Origin: Dentipellis sp. KUC8613
Taxonomy: Eukaryota > Basidiomycota > Agaricomycetes > Russulales > Hericiaceae
NCBI GenBank assembly: GCA_002286715.1
Contig: NSJX01000024.1
Location: 310,001-374,000, forward strand
Direction: 5' to 3'
Length of the DNA: 64,000 bases
Shown: positions 55,005-64,000 of the stretch, piece after piece
Layout: each line of letters starts with the position of its first letter
Numbering within the stretch: the stretch's first letter is position 1
Notes under the pieces: model-generated
Told to the model about the DNA's origin: nothing
Databases searched by the model: none
The model's input: the letters and a program-made list of their open reading frames with translations, nothing else
Made by a program: the position numbers and the translations under genes

Positions 55005-55848
55005 TCTAGTGCAGCAGCGCCAACACAAGAGGGTGTCGAGCTTGAGGGTCCGTGACCGAAAGACCCGTTTTACCGTAGAGTTGTAACAGCATCGGCAGAA
55101 GGTCCGTGTCCCGTGTGATTCGCCCACCCCTGTGAATCTTCATACGTTGGTAGAACTGTATCACTGTGTCGCAGAGGGAATAGGTTAGACTATGTCACGA
55201 ACGAGGAGACGAGACCGAACTTTTTGGAGAGCGTTGAGCGCTCCGGCGTATTCCGGCTGAGTTTTGATGGAGCCGGTAACTTGGCTGAAGATCTTCAACT
55301 AGAACACGACTCCGCGCTTGCCACTGCCAGCGATGATCCAATGTGATGGCCACTGGGGAATCCTGGATGCTCATGATCCAACAGAAGACGCAACCGGGAA
55401 CAAAAACATCCGAATCTTAATCAGACATGCGCGCGCACTCACTCGATGTTGACAGGATCAGCGCACAACAGGCGATGGCTGCGCTTCTCGCTCTGCTCCG
55501 CATGCCCTCGTCTTTCTAGCCCAAGCAAAAGGTGCACACACTGCCATCGCATGGATCTGGAAAAGAGGAAAACATATCGGTATGTGGCCGAAAATCCACC
55601 CTCTCTTCCTCGTGAAGATGCGCCTATCTCACAATGCTATCGCTCATGACACGGCATTTCTTCGCACTCTTTCTCAAGAATAATACATTTTTCAGTCCTC
55701 GCCTCTCACTGCTTCGCAATGATTTGAAAAAAACAACTATGCGATACTTCACAGTCCGTTGAACCTGGCTCCGGAGCTCTCAAGATATACTACTCGTAAT
55801 CGTACAAATCTCTTCGCCGAACAAATCACTAGATGGTCTGATATTGCT
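55005..55848. other. Intergenic between UstYa-like 1 and the But2-like gene
   Basis: UstYa-like 1 promoter. On the minus strand 55503-55444 reads a signal-peptide-like MRSRARSAAIACCALILSTS followed by GTGAGT; see findings. No firm gene. Confidence 0.4.
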
Positions 55849-56827
55849 TCAAGAAAAGGCCTGTCCGCGGCGCACTGAGCTCGTGTCCTCAACTGTGATA
55901 TGTGAGTACGCACCGAAAAACTTTCTGTCCGCCACGTTGATATCCAGAAGACAGCCGGGAGTCGAACAAGTGACCTCGATCGTCTGCAACGAGCCCGACG
56001 CACAGGCGTATCCAGGCAACTCTTGAGTCGTTCCTGGCGTAGCGACCAATGTCCCCAGGTGCTTTCCGCGAGGCGGCTTGGTTTTCCAGGAAAGTTTGTG
56101 AGCTTTGATCCTCTTCTCCGTCGAGAGCATCCAGACGTCAAGCTCAACGCTTTCAGCCAGGCCAGAGATTGTCGCTTGAGGAGCATCGACTTCACTCCGT
56201 GCAGGGATCGCAAGCGTGATTCTGCATTTCTCCATCCCATAGTCCTGAACGCGGAACTGCGCGATCGTCGACGTCTATCTCCCCGGTCAGATTCGGACGA
56301 AAGAAGCAAACATGGAACTTATCACCTTTTCGTTCACCAGGACACGTCTGTCGTCCAGTGGCACGAGCCCATCGGGGGACATCCATGAGTCGGGCCACTG
56401 CGGGAAGACCTTGTTGGGCTCGGCCGAAGAGACTTGCCACAGAGCACGTCCGAGGTTGAAAATTGGTCCACTCTGTGTACTCCGGGACTTATTACGGTAC
56501 AGATTGTCGAAACCGATGTAGGGGCTTCGGAATTCGAGTGAGTCTACATCGAGAGGCGCCGAGGCCTTGAAGTAACGGATGCCCAGTTGGAGAACTAGGA
56601 GGGTGTCGACAATGGTGCAGGTGACGATGATGAGGGTAGCAAGACGTATGATGCGATACGCTGTATGAGAGGTATCGACGGCCAGGTCTCCGACATCTAC
56701 GTTCGCTGCAAAGGCATGTGAGCAGCATGCGAGGAGACATGATACCGTAATGTTCACTTTTCTCGTCAACTAAAGGTTCTTGCTCATCGTGTTGAGGCAG
56801 GGACGTGTATTCGCGACGACTCGCCAT
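55849..56827 (-). CDS. Type II membrane protein with But2-like luminal domain, unknown function
   Basis: Exon 1 from the ATG at 56825-56827 is MASRREYTSLPQHDEQEPLV, a short cytosolic part. After a first intron, NVDVGDLAVDTSHTAYR leads into one membrane helix (LATLIIVTCTIVDTLLVLQL). The rest is presumably luminal: FRSPYIGFDNLYRNKS, ALWQVSSAEPNKVFPQWP, GLVPLDDRRVLVNEK, then after a second intron TSTIAQFRVQDYGMEKCRIT, and a compact beta-rich region ending ECTCSTPGCLLDI-like (EVTCSTPGCLLDINVADRKF). This layout recalls Agaricomycete proteins annotated with a But2 C-terminal domain; that assignment is from memory of the family and uncertain. The last exon may instead splice at the GTGCGT near 55920 and end downstream of 55849. 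Confidence 0.65.
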
Positions 56828-57908
56828 TATTCCTTCTGGAGAGATGCTGAGAACAGTCCAGCCCGGTGTATCAGCGGAAGATGAGAACAAGGCGAGGGCG
56901 TTCAAATGCGCACTTCTAGAGGTGATATGCAGCAACAGAGGGAACGTTATCTTAGCGGTGAAGATAAGACTCGAAGGGATGGTGGATCGAACCTTGAACT
57001 TGAGCTTGAGAAGTAGGACATCTTCTATCCGTCATTCGCCGCCGATCCCTTACCCGCACATGGCATACAGATTTGGCAAGGAATTCTCTGTGCTGAAGGC
57101 AGTTCAAGGAATTGACTGGTTTCGATCTCTGCATCCCGGTCCATCGATGCGGTCGAAGCATTCGGTAACACATACAGCAATGGAGTATTCGAAGGACCCT
57201 CGAGAATGGCCCCTTTCCTGCTATATCGTTCTAAGGGTTTCTCTTCAGATGGTCAATCAAATTGGATCCTGCCCCAGTTTAGTGTCGGTCCGGCGGAGCC
57301 CACGAGGCCCGACCAACGACTTGGTGAGCACTCAGCGGATTTGAAGATTTCACACAAGTAGCTTCTTCCCGCTAGTGCAATACTTATATGGGCATCAATT
57401 TACCAATCACGCCCTCGCGCCCCAAAAATCTCTCAGTGCCGATTCCAACATTCGCCCACTCACCCTACACCCGCATCTAGTATACTACAGTGACGCCAGC
57501 TTCTCGTGTAAACACTATTTTTCAACCTCTCAACCCAGGTGATGCCTATACTCTACGAGTCGGCGGTCCCTCCTCACAGCACTATGCAAGCTTGCGCCAG
57601 TACGTGCTGCGCTGACTCGGTGATGGTCGCTCTGAAAATTCTTGACCTAGAGGCGTTCTCCGGAAGTCCTTCGCCACATTAGGTGACTTAAGGCCTCGAG
57701 TCAAATATTCATAACACACATTGATTCGCTTTCCATTGATTGGCCGATGAAGAACTAAGGTACTGATTCATTTGCAACACTCGGCATACTGCATCTTGCT
57801 TAAGCCTTCATCAAATCTTCTATCATAATCCACCGCTTAGCCTCACAATCTTGCCCACTCACTCCACAACCTACCAGTACATTCATCAACTAGCCTGCCA
57901 AGGGTTCT
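56828..57908. other. Intergenic upstream of the But2-like gene
   Basis: Promoter of the But2-like gene and 3' flank of the small peptide gene. A 179-codon plus ORF (56805-57344) overlaps the promoter and shows no recognisable features. Confidence 0.4.
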
Positions 57909-58155
57909 TCACTCCGTCGACTCGTGCCCCGCTTCGGCTGCGGCAAGCTCAAGCTGATAGATATGTGGTCGATGGATCGGCGGGCGCCCTGTAGGGATTT
58001 CAATAGAGTTCCATTCAAGGCGACAGTGTAGTAGTCTGCATACTATTAGGAAGGTCGGGCTCAACGACAGGAGCACGTCTGTCGGGAATGGATGCGGCGA
58101 GTGTCGAGCCAGTGAAAAGGACGGTCAAGATGAAGAGGACTATGGTGGACTTCAT
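57909..58155 (-). CDS. Small secreted precursor with two dibasic sites (63 aa)
   Basis: Too short for ordinary ORF listing but well formed. Exon 1 (58044-58155) begins MKSTIVLFILTVLFTGSTLA, a textbook signal peptide, then ASIPDRRAPVVEPDLPN. A canonical 55-nt intron (57989-58043, GTATGC..CTACAG, phase 1) leads to exon 2 (57909-57988), RRPPIHRPHIYQLELAAAE and a short acidic end, stop at 57909-57911. Two Arg-Arg pairs would let Kex2 release APVVEPDLPN and a Pro/His/Tyr-containing C-terminal peptide. If the intron is retained, a 46-residue form ends at 58015. CATAAAAG lies 90 nt upstream. Its position between UstYa-like genes suggests a ribosomal-peptide precursor (inference); a plain secreted peptide is the alternative. 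Confidence 0.65.
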
Positions 58156-58951
58156 GTTGAAAAGATATATGAGAGATGTTTGATAGAGTGATTGTATGAG
58201 CTGTTGTCACTTGTGAGAAATCTACGATGGCCGGGACGGTTGCCCTTTTATGAAGGCCCACAGGCCATTTCCGAGTCAACAAGGTTTCCAAGCTTGTCTT
58301 TATCTTGAAGAAGACGGATAAACGGCGTTGATTCGTAATCACCCATCATACATCAGTGGTGATCCACCAAAGGGCCCTCGACTCTGAATCCGTTGTAGCA
58401 CATTAGCCATGTAGCCATGTGAGACTTCGCGCATACAATTTCGGTCTATGCTTGATGGAAATGACTCCGAATGAGCGAGTACACGACCTACAAGTCGTGA
58501 CGATGAGGCCTTTGTGGGTATACTTGCATTCTTCCGTGGATCTCCCGCAGAAGTTGGCGATTGAACATTGCAGCTATGGTGAAACGATTTGCATGAGATA
58601 GCTGCGCTGCCGCCGCTCCAGGATCCACACGAGCCCGAAGTGTTTTCTCAAGTCTTTCTTGACCAATATGTAAAGGAGATTTGCAAAGGTCACCAGAAAA
58701 TGCACGTACTTCAGATGCCTGAATAAGACGTAGAGACATTCAAGTATGTCCAAGACTGAATTAGGCTGCTGGACGAATTGATTCTGCATGAAGCCCGGAG
58801 GACAAGGTCGTGCCTCCCCGAACGTTAACGAGATTCGTTCCTATATCGGGCGATTTAGAACCCGCCGGAGTAATTTACTTCAGCTAGTCCAAGCGTGTTC
58901 CCCAATCGCCAGGCTCAACCCGCCGTCCACAACCCAACGCTCTCCTAGTCA
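58156..58951. promoter_or_regulatory. Divergent upstream region of the peptide gene and UstYa-like 2
   Basis: The minus-strand TATA-like CATAAAAG is at 58245-58252, 90 nt before the peptide start. The remainder up to UstYa-like 2 holds no recognisable gene; the two genes are transcribed away from each other and could share control elements. Confidence 0.5.
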
Positions 58952-59722
58952 ATGGTCATGAATCCACCGAAGTCGAATGTCTCTGCATTCGCAACCACAA
59001 TTGCGTTGCTTAGTATTTCATCTATCATCCTCACATACTCGTTCTGTCTTGGTATAAACAAAGTCAAAGGTCCAGCCTCGCAGTCGCCAAGCAATTTGAC
59101 GCCATTGAATCAGTACTGTATGTCTTCTCATATACTCTGAGGATTGCGTCTCACCAGAAGTAGCATACCAAGGAGATGATAACCCTCTCGTACTTTCAAT
59201 AGATCTCAGCCGCGCAGTGCGGCTGGCGATGGAGGAGAGTGTGCACTTCCGTATAAATGGCCCTGATTCGTTTGAAGAATGGACATCCACCTGGCCTTAC
59301 GGATCTAGTCCCATCCGCCTCGGGCCAGGACGGCGCGCGTTCTCAATAGCAATGCTTCATCAAATGCACTGCGTAGAATCCTTCCGTTCAGCACTCATAC
59401 ACGAAACTATTAGTAAAAGACACTTGCAACACTGCTTCGATTCATTGCGTCGGGCGATATTATGTGGCTCGGACTTGACACTTGAAGCAGGAGACTTTAC
59501 ACGCCGCAATTTTACCAAGGACACAGTCGGAGCCACACATGTCTGCCGAGACTGGGATGTTGTCTACAGAACGGTTAGAGAAAACTGGGCGTCTTGGCTA
59601 GAATACGCCCATAGACACAACATGCCAGGTCAGTCTGCGGTTCAATCAGTATGTGAACGGCACTGACCCTTTATGTCGTTCCGCCAGCGTATTACGGAGA
59701 CGATGTGGGCATGAACAACTAG
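58952..59722 (+). CDS. UstYa-like (DUF3328) protein 2 (221 aa)
   Basis: Second intact UstYa-type protein. Exon 1 (58952-59117) encodes one membrane helix (TIALLSISSIILTYSFCLGI). A 46-nt phase-1 intron (59118-59163) leads to YSYQGDDNPLVLSIDLSRAV; the splice is at the same place as in UstYa-like 1. Exon 2 (59164-59628) has MEESVHFRINGPDSFEEW, AFSIAMLHQMHCVESFR (the canonical HxxHC), HCFDSLRRAILCGSDLTLE and GATHVCRDWDVVYRTV. A third exon (59688-59722), joined by a canonical 59-nt intron, ends AYYGDDVGMNN; without that splice the protein would stop at 59666. Both metal-type motifs are intact, so this is the better candidate for an active enzyme. Confidence 0.85.
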
Positions 59723-60662
59723 ATCGCGAAGACGATAAGACACAGCTTCAGCGGACATTTTCTGTAAGCAGTGACTTCGACATAGCCCAGGCTGGCCAGT
59801 CTGAAGATGGACTCATATTTAATTTTTCTCAAAGCAAAACCTAGTTTGAATATTCGGAAGCGGATGTCTTTCGTCATATACTATTTTGAATATGATTAGT
59901 TGGCTTCGTTCAATGTTGTGAGATGGCGTCGGTGTTCCCATATTCCTCTGTCCTGATGCTTGCACCTGATATTTACCTCAATCATTCACCATATCCACCG
60001 TGTTTTCTCTCATAAATATGTCAGCGAAATGTAGCGTCGATCACGTCGAGGCAGGACTGACCGGAAGTTGAAGGTTGCACGTTGAACATTGACACCGAAC
60101 AGCTGAGAAAAGCCGGAAGGGCGCCCGGGAGGCTTGAACTGCCTTGCATGCGATATACATATGCCTGCGTGGCAGTAACAGATGCTAGGGACTCGGAGGT
60201 CATGTCAACCGATGGAAGATTGAGGATGGGACTCTCCATGGGTTGTCGGGATCCTCCGATAGGCTTGCTAAGCAACAGCTAGGTGACAACGGTAGCTGCG
60301 GGCAGCGCGGGTATGTGAGAATCTTCATGTTCTCCCTCTGCCTCTCGGACATTCTCCCTCAGCTTTCGGCCTTCAATGCGTTAATACTGAACGTGCACAT
60401 ACTGTATTAAGGTGACTGCAGTAATGTCATATAGGACATTAGGCCGGCAGTCTACACTACCCCGACTCCGATAGCTTGATTTATCGCCAAGGTGAACCCA
60501 TCAAGAAATTTGATTCTTAATCAACCATGCAGTTCCTGTGTTGCTTTTCCTGCCATACACTGCGCTGCCCGCACAAGAAATCGGTAAGTCTCCTAACTCA
60601 TCCTCTCCACACCGATCTTGATCCAATACAGCCCTCCTCCCTGACGACGTGCTAGCTTGACT
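59723..60662. other. Intergenic between UstYa-like 2 and the GNAT gene
   Basis: Nothing firm. A 60527 ATG followed by a Cys-rich stretch (MQFLCCFSCHTLRCPHKKS) and GTAAGT looks exon-like, but no in-frame continuation into the GNAT gene was found. Confidence 0.4.
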
Positions 60663-61687
60663 ATGCTGGAATATACTATACGCCTTGTGCGAGAGCTCAC
60701 GAGTCAGTAAATATTCTTCTGCGGAGTGTTCTTGTGGCTCTCATCCATCATGCACGTCAGATGCCCAGGTCGACGAAGTTGTCGCTCTGTCCGTCAGAGC
60801 GTTCAAAGATGGTGCGTGATACGACAAAATGGATCATGCGCGAGGGACCTATCACTTGAAGTACAGATCCCACAACCCGCATCCTGACTGGGGATAATTC
60901 TGACCTGGTGGATCCCTTGTTTCGCTCCATCGTCCGTGCTGGGGAACTTTGTGGTGCAATTTACCTCGCGACCAATAAATCCGGCAGTGTCCTAGCTGTT
61001 GGTCTGTGGTTTGGTCCCGGGCAGGAGTTATGGTCAACGTACGCATATCTTCCTCAGTTCTCTCCCAATCGCTCATGGATCGTTCCTTAGTGTGGAACAA
61101 CGCGAGCTTGGATTCAACGACCTGTTCGCACGGCTATCTCTAGATACTCAGAAATGGTGGACAGAAGTGGTAAGCCTTGACAGCCTCGTACGCCATGCTT
61201 GCAGTTCAAACCTCGGGAACAGTATGGTCCGAGGCTCGCCGAGTTCCTGCGCGGATGTATAGGAAACAAGGTAAGTTAACTTTGGAAGGGGGACTGTCCC
61301 TCTTGATCACGTTGTTGTTATTAGAAACGGGAGTCGTGGTACGCAAACCTCATCGCCACCGATCCCCATTGGCAGAGACATGGAATCGCCACTGCACTCG
61401 TCGAAGTCGTGTATCAACGGGTGAGTGTCTATGATACTTTTGACTTGACACTTAATTCTGATCTTCGACTAAGGCTATTGCGGATAAGACGATCCTGGCT
61501 CTATGCACAAGCAATGAAACCAACGTGCGTGTCAAACTTTGGTATCGGCCGTATCTCGCCTTAACTGAGCATTGCGTAGACCGTTGTTTATCAACGGATG
61601 GGCTTCGAAGTGAAAGGGAGAGTGGATTTACCATCACCACGGGGTGAAATTCCAACGACCTGTCTTACGAAGACCCCATCGGAATAG
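60663..61687 (+). CDS. GNAT-family N-acetyltransferase (214 aa)
   Basis: Predicted acetyl-CoA-dependent N-acetyltransferase; the substrate is unknown. Eight exons: 60663-60702, 60761-60811, 60867-61038, 61091-61169, 61223-61270, 61325-61420, 61474-61524 and 61580-61687, in frame over 645 nt. It starts MLEYTIRLVRELTNAQVDEV, then SVRAFKDDPTTRILTGDN and GAIYLATNKSGSVLAVGLWF. The acetyl-CoA motif is ATDPHWQRHGIATALVEVV, matching the R/Q-x-x-G-x-A/G pattern as QRHGIA. The following strand is ILALCTSNETNTVVYQRMGF and the end is EVKGRVDLPSPRGEIP. Length is typical of single-domain GNATs. If it belongs to the neighbouring peptide locus it could act as a tailoring or self-protection enzyme; that is speculation. 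Confidence 0.87.
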
Positions 61688-62008
61688 AGGCTGTTGCCTT
61701 GCCCCTGGAATTTGGTTCCAAATGCCGACATGTTTGTCTAGATCTGGGCCAGCGGTGTGTTCACAAATGTTGGAATAAGAATATTATCTCTTTTTATAGC
61801 CGGCAGACAATCAGCCAATTTTTATTCGACAGCTTGATACGCGCAAAAGAGACGATCACCTCTAAGCCTAGGCCGCCTCACCGATGTAGTGCTCTAATCC
61901 TGTTCCTTCTACATCTGTACATGAGTGAATCGGGTGGACAATCCGGCGTATCCGGGTCTAATGTCCAAAAGGAACTAAATTTGCTCCAAGAGCACTTCAG
62001 GGCCACAT
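61688..62008. other. Intergenic after the GNAT gene
   Basis: No recognisable gene. AT-rich near 61780. A 113-codon ORF (61699-62040) reads into the antisense of the next feature and was not called. Confidence 0.4.
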
Positions 62009-62140
62009 CTACACAACAGTGCATGGTTTTCGATGAATAGAGGAAGAGAATTGGCCGTTGGAACGTTTGCGTGCTCGACGGGAATTGATGCTGAGAGTGA
62101 AGAAAATGGTCAGAACGAACATGAGGAAGGTGAGGTTCAT
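62009..62140 (-). pseudogene. Decayed relative of the secreted peptide gene
   Basis: The ATG at 62138-62140 opens MNLTFLMFVLTIFFTLS. Its first 45 bases align without gaps to the start of the peptide gene at 58155 with about 70% identity by eye. A short deletion follows, and the two then match only in a shifted frame (GCATCAATTCCCG against GCATCCATTCCCG). In frame 0 the ORF continues INSRRARKRSNGQFSSS and stops at 62009; no counterpart of the second exon was found. Either a frame-shifted copy or a diverged 43-residue secreted peptide with its own RRARKR site. Confidence 0.5.
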
Positions 62141-62901
62141 GTTGGGAGACTCAGAATGTATATATGCCGTTGGTGGAGGTGAACGTGAACGAGTCGTTGG
62201 TTAGAACTTGTCTATACTCGACTCGCCTGGAGGTCAAGACAAAGATGTAGCCATGTCCGCAGCATCTACAAACTTCTGTAGCTTCAGACGTTAGCAGTTG
62301 GACGAAGCAACTGAAGTAAACGGTTCACCTCGTACAATGTCACTACTACTGCTCGGGAGCCACATGCAGCTCAAGGATCTGCAGGAGTCTCACTAACCTC
62401 TTGTGCATTATTCGCCCGCAAGGATCATGGGAAATCGTTATGTTTCTTTCGTATGCTTGGATTCCATGTACAGACGATAAGCAAGCACCCCGAATTGCAA
62501 GATGCCGGTCAACTGACCAAGATCTTATGTGGATCCGCAGCGTCTTGTTTCAGCTATGCGTTATGTCTTTCCGATCCCAGGCGAAGGACCTACTAGGGCC
62601 TGCCAAGCGTGTGCTGCCGTCTACAATGCCCGTATTTCATCCTCCCCCTCCCACCGTGCGCTTCTCGAAGATGATGCGGAGGCTGGACAATTGTGCTTTT
62701 GCATTACTGTTTTGGCCTCATATCCGTCGCCCTTACGCGTTCCCTTATGATCACCGTACGCGAAGTCGAGTTCCTACCTTCGCCGGTGCTAGATAAGATC
62801 AAGCCTTTGAGTACATATTTTTTTTCATAATTTAGGACGGAGTACGTCTCACCTGTACTAGATAGCACACCGAGGATATGCTTATCCCCTAACTTTTTCC
62901 T
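62141..62901. other. Intergenic before the UstYa pseudogene
   Basis: No membrane-helix exon matching UstYa-like 2 was recognised, although one would be expected here if the pseudogene still had its 5' end. ORF 62401-62796 has no recognisable content. Confidence 0.4.
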
Positions 62902-63351
62902 GTACAATTTGACCGCCCCGTGCGGATGGTCATGGAGGACAGCGTGCACTACGGCATGGATGACCCAAATTCGTTAGATGAATTGCGTGCGACTGTACCT
63001 TACGGATCCGGGAACTTTCGCCTCGGATGGCAGTCGTAACGCATGTTCGCCCTGCCAATGTATCATCAGCTGCATTGTCTGGCAGAGCCAGAAGACTTCA
63101 CCACCCGCAATGTCACTACGTGCCGTCGCAGCGCGTCGTCACAGCCTCTCTCGCGATCATTCATGTGTGACCACCTCTACCGAGTTCATAAGGACGCCGT
63201 CGGTGCGACACGTGTCTGTCGAAACCGGAAGGCCATTTAGGAGGCAGCGACGGAGAACTGGGTGTCCTGATTTAGGTATGCATACCGACACAATGTCACA
63301 ACTGCGTTCCTGGACTATCACTGGCGCTAGACAACGAGACGAAGAGGACTA
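62902..63351 (+). pseudogene. UstYa-like (DUF3328) pseudogene
   Basis: The reading frame matches UstYa-like 2 in pieces: VQFDRPVRMVMEDSVHYGMD against IDLSRAVRLAMEESVHFRIN, then PNSLDELRATVPYGSGNFRLG. A TAA at about 63037-63039 follows (RLGWQS then stop). MYHQLHC preserves HxxHC, but the next region is deleted up to PEDFTTRNVT (matching AGDFTRRNFT), so the second Cys motif is missing. About 75 unrelated bases follow, then KDAVGATRVCRNRKAI, stop, and EAATENWVS, stop, FRYAYRHN. Several independent lesions make a functional protein unlikely. No first exon was found. Confidence 0.8.
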
Positions 63352-64000
63352 ACTATTCGTGCCATCGAAGTAGGACAGTTGGTCTCGAACCTGTCCTTGA
63401 CGGACCTTGGTCGCAAGTAGGCTGCGTGTAGTCGCATGCTGGCACGGCGAGGTGATGGACTGGATTAACGCAACGTTGAAACGGGTTAGAAGGAATGCAA
63501 GATCCGAATGTCGTTCACATACTCGATCGGTTTGACTATTGAAGGAAACCATAGGGCGGTTCAAAGCTAGCAGTGTTTCTTCTGTATAAGACAAGTGTAT
63601 CCGGAACTCAACCAGGGCCACGATATACCCACAACGAAATTTCCGGTATTTTCTCGTCGCCTGTGTTCCGCACTCAGGTCGAGAAGTCCGCTATAATTTG
63701 TTGAATGTGGAAGTGTTGGATAATCCCATCTCACTATGGCACGGATGTGCACAGTTATAATCAACCCCATTATCCTCTCCAATCATATATAGCACTCCGC
63801 TTCCTACCCACATCTTATAACGAGACCCTGACGACGCATCGCTGGCTACTACTCGTCGTCAACTGGAGATAATCCTTCCGTCAGTCGGGGAAGGCAGGAA
63901 GACTAAGTTTACGCACGAGTCGGATATTCGAGCTCAGCTTCGACGGCGCAGCCGATAGAGATTAGCGCGGAGAGCGTTGAACAAGCGAAGAAGGCAGTCG
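63352..64000. other. Right end of the window
   Basis: TCATATATAGC near 63783 could be a TATA box for a gene starting near or beyond the right edge. No complete coding feature recognised. Confidence 0.35.

Noticed and set aside
60527..60583. Cys-rich exon-like start MQFLCCFSC followed by GTAAGT
   Set aside because: No acceptor gives an in-frame link to the GNAT exons, and a better GNAT start exists at 60663.
1..64000. Transposons, tRNA and rRNA genes
   Set aside because: No transposase or reverse-transcriptase domain, terminal repeats, cloverleaf or rRNA sequence was recognised; a covariance-model or repeat search could still find small or decayed ones.

Overview
The window is nuclear DNA of a filamentous basidiomycete, most likely an Agaricomycete. 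Evidence: GC-rich genes split by many short GT-AG introns (mostly 50-60 nt), tight packing on both strands, and lineage-typical families (NmrA-like oxidoreductases, tandem cytochrome P450s, UstYa/DUF3328 proteins, arrays of orphan seven-helix membrane proteins) beside conserved eukaryotic genes (cytosolic isoleucyl-tRNA synthetase, SNU23, MDM31/32, PBS2, a BAG cochaperone, phospholipase B, serine carboxypeptidase). No tRNA, rRNA, transposon or CRISPR array was recognised. One run of 100 N (41481-41580) is an assembly gap.

Layout. 1-1721: 3' end of ILS1 (+) and SNU23 (-). 2041-11690: three members (A, B, C) of an unnamed gene family, with a SAM methyltransferase (-) between B and C. 12619-15999: a tandem NmrA pair with identical exon lengths. 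16356-18903: MDM31/32-type inner-membrane protein. 19812-26032: tandem P450 pair. 26406-30488: S10 serine carboxypeptidase and isoprenylcysteine methyltransferase-like protein (both -). 32913-36506: PBS2-type MAP kinase kinase (-) and a BAG cochaperone (+), divergent over 122 bp. 36741-39454: phospholipase B (-). 40323-44655: family members D and E. 45145-53329: four tandem orphan seven-helix membrane protein genes, all (-). 54384-63351: two UstYa-like genes, a UstYa pseudogene, a type II membrane protein, a small secreted peptide with two dibasic sites plus a decayed relative, and a GNAT acetyltransferase.

Two regions look least described. (1) Genes A-E have little alignable sequence over most of their length, but share one architecture: TATA box 84-102 bp before the ATG, a first exon of 49-76 codons (coiled-coil-like in four members), one phase-2 intron, a Pro/Ala/Ser-rich middle, and an acidic/basic tail usually carrying KKRxREE and KRR[KR]. 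A and D also share about 380 bp of collinear promoter. Several members carry an [IL]DLT motif that in E matches a SUMO-interacting motif. (2) The 54-63 kb region pairs UstYa-type genes, known elsewhere from ribosomal-peptide macrocyclisation, with a 63-residue signal-peptide precursor cut by two Arg-Arg sites. It could be a basidiomycete ribosomal-peptide locus under birth and decay. Both are inferences from reading alone; no homology search was possible.
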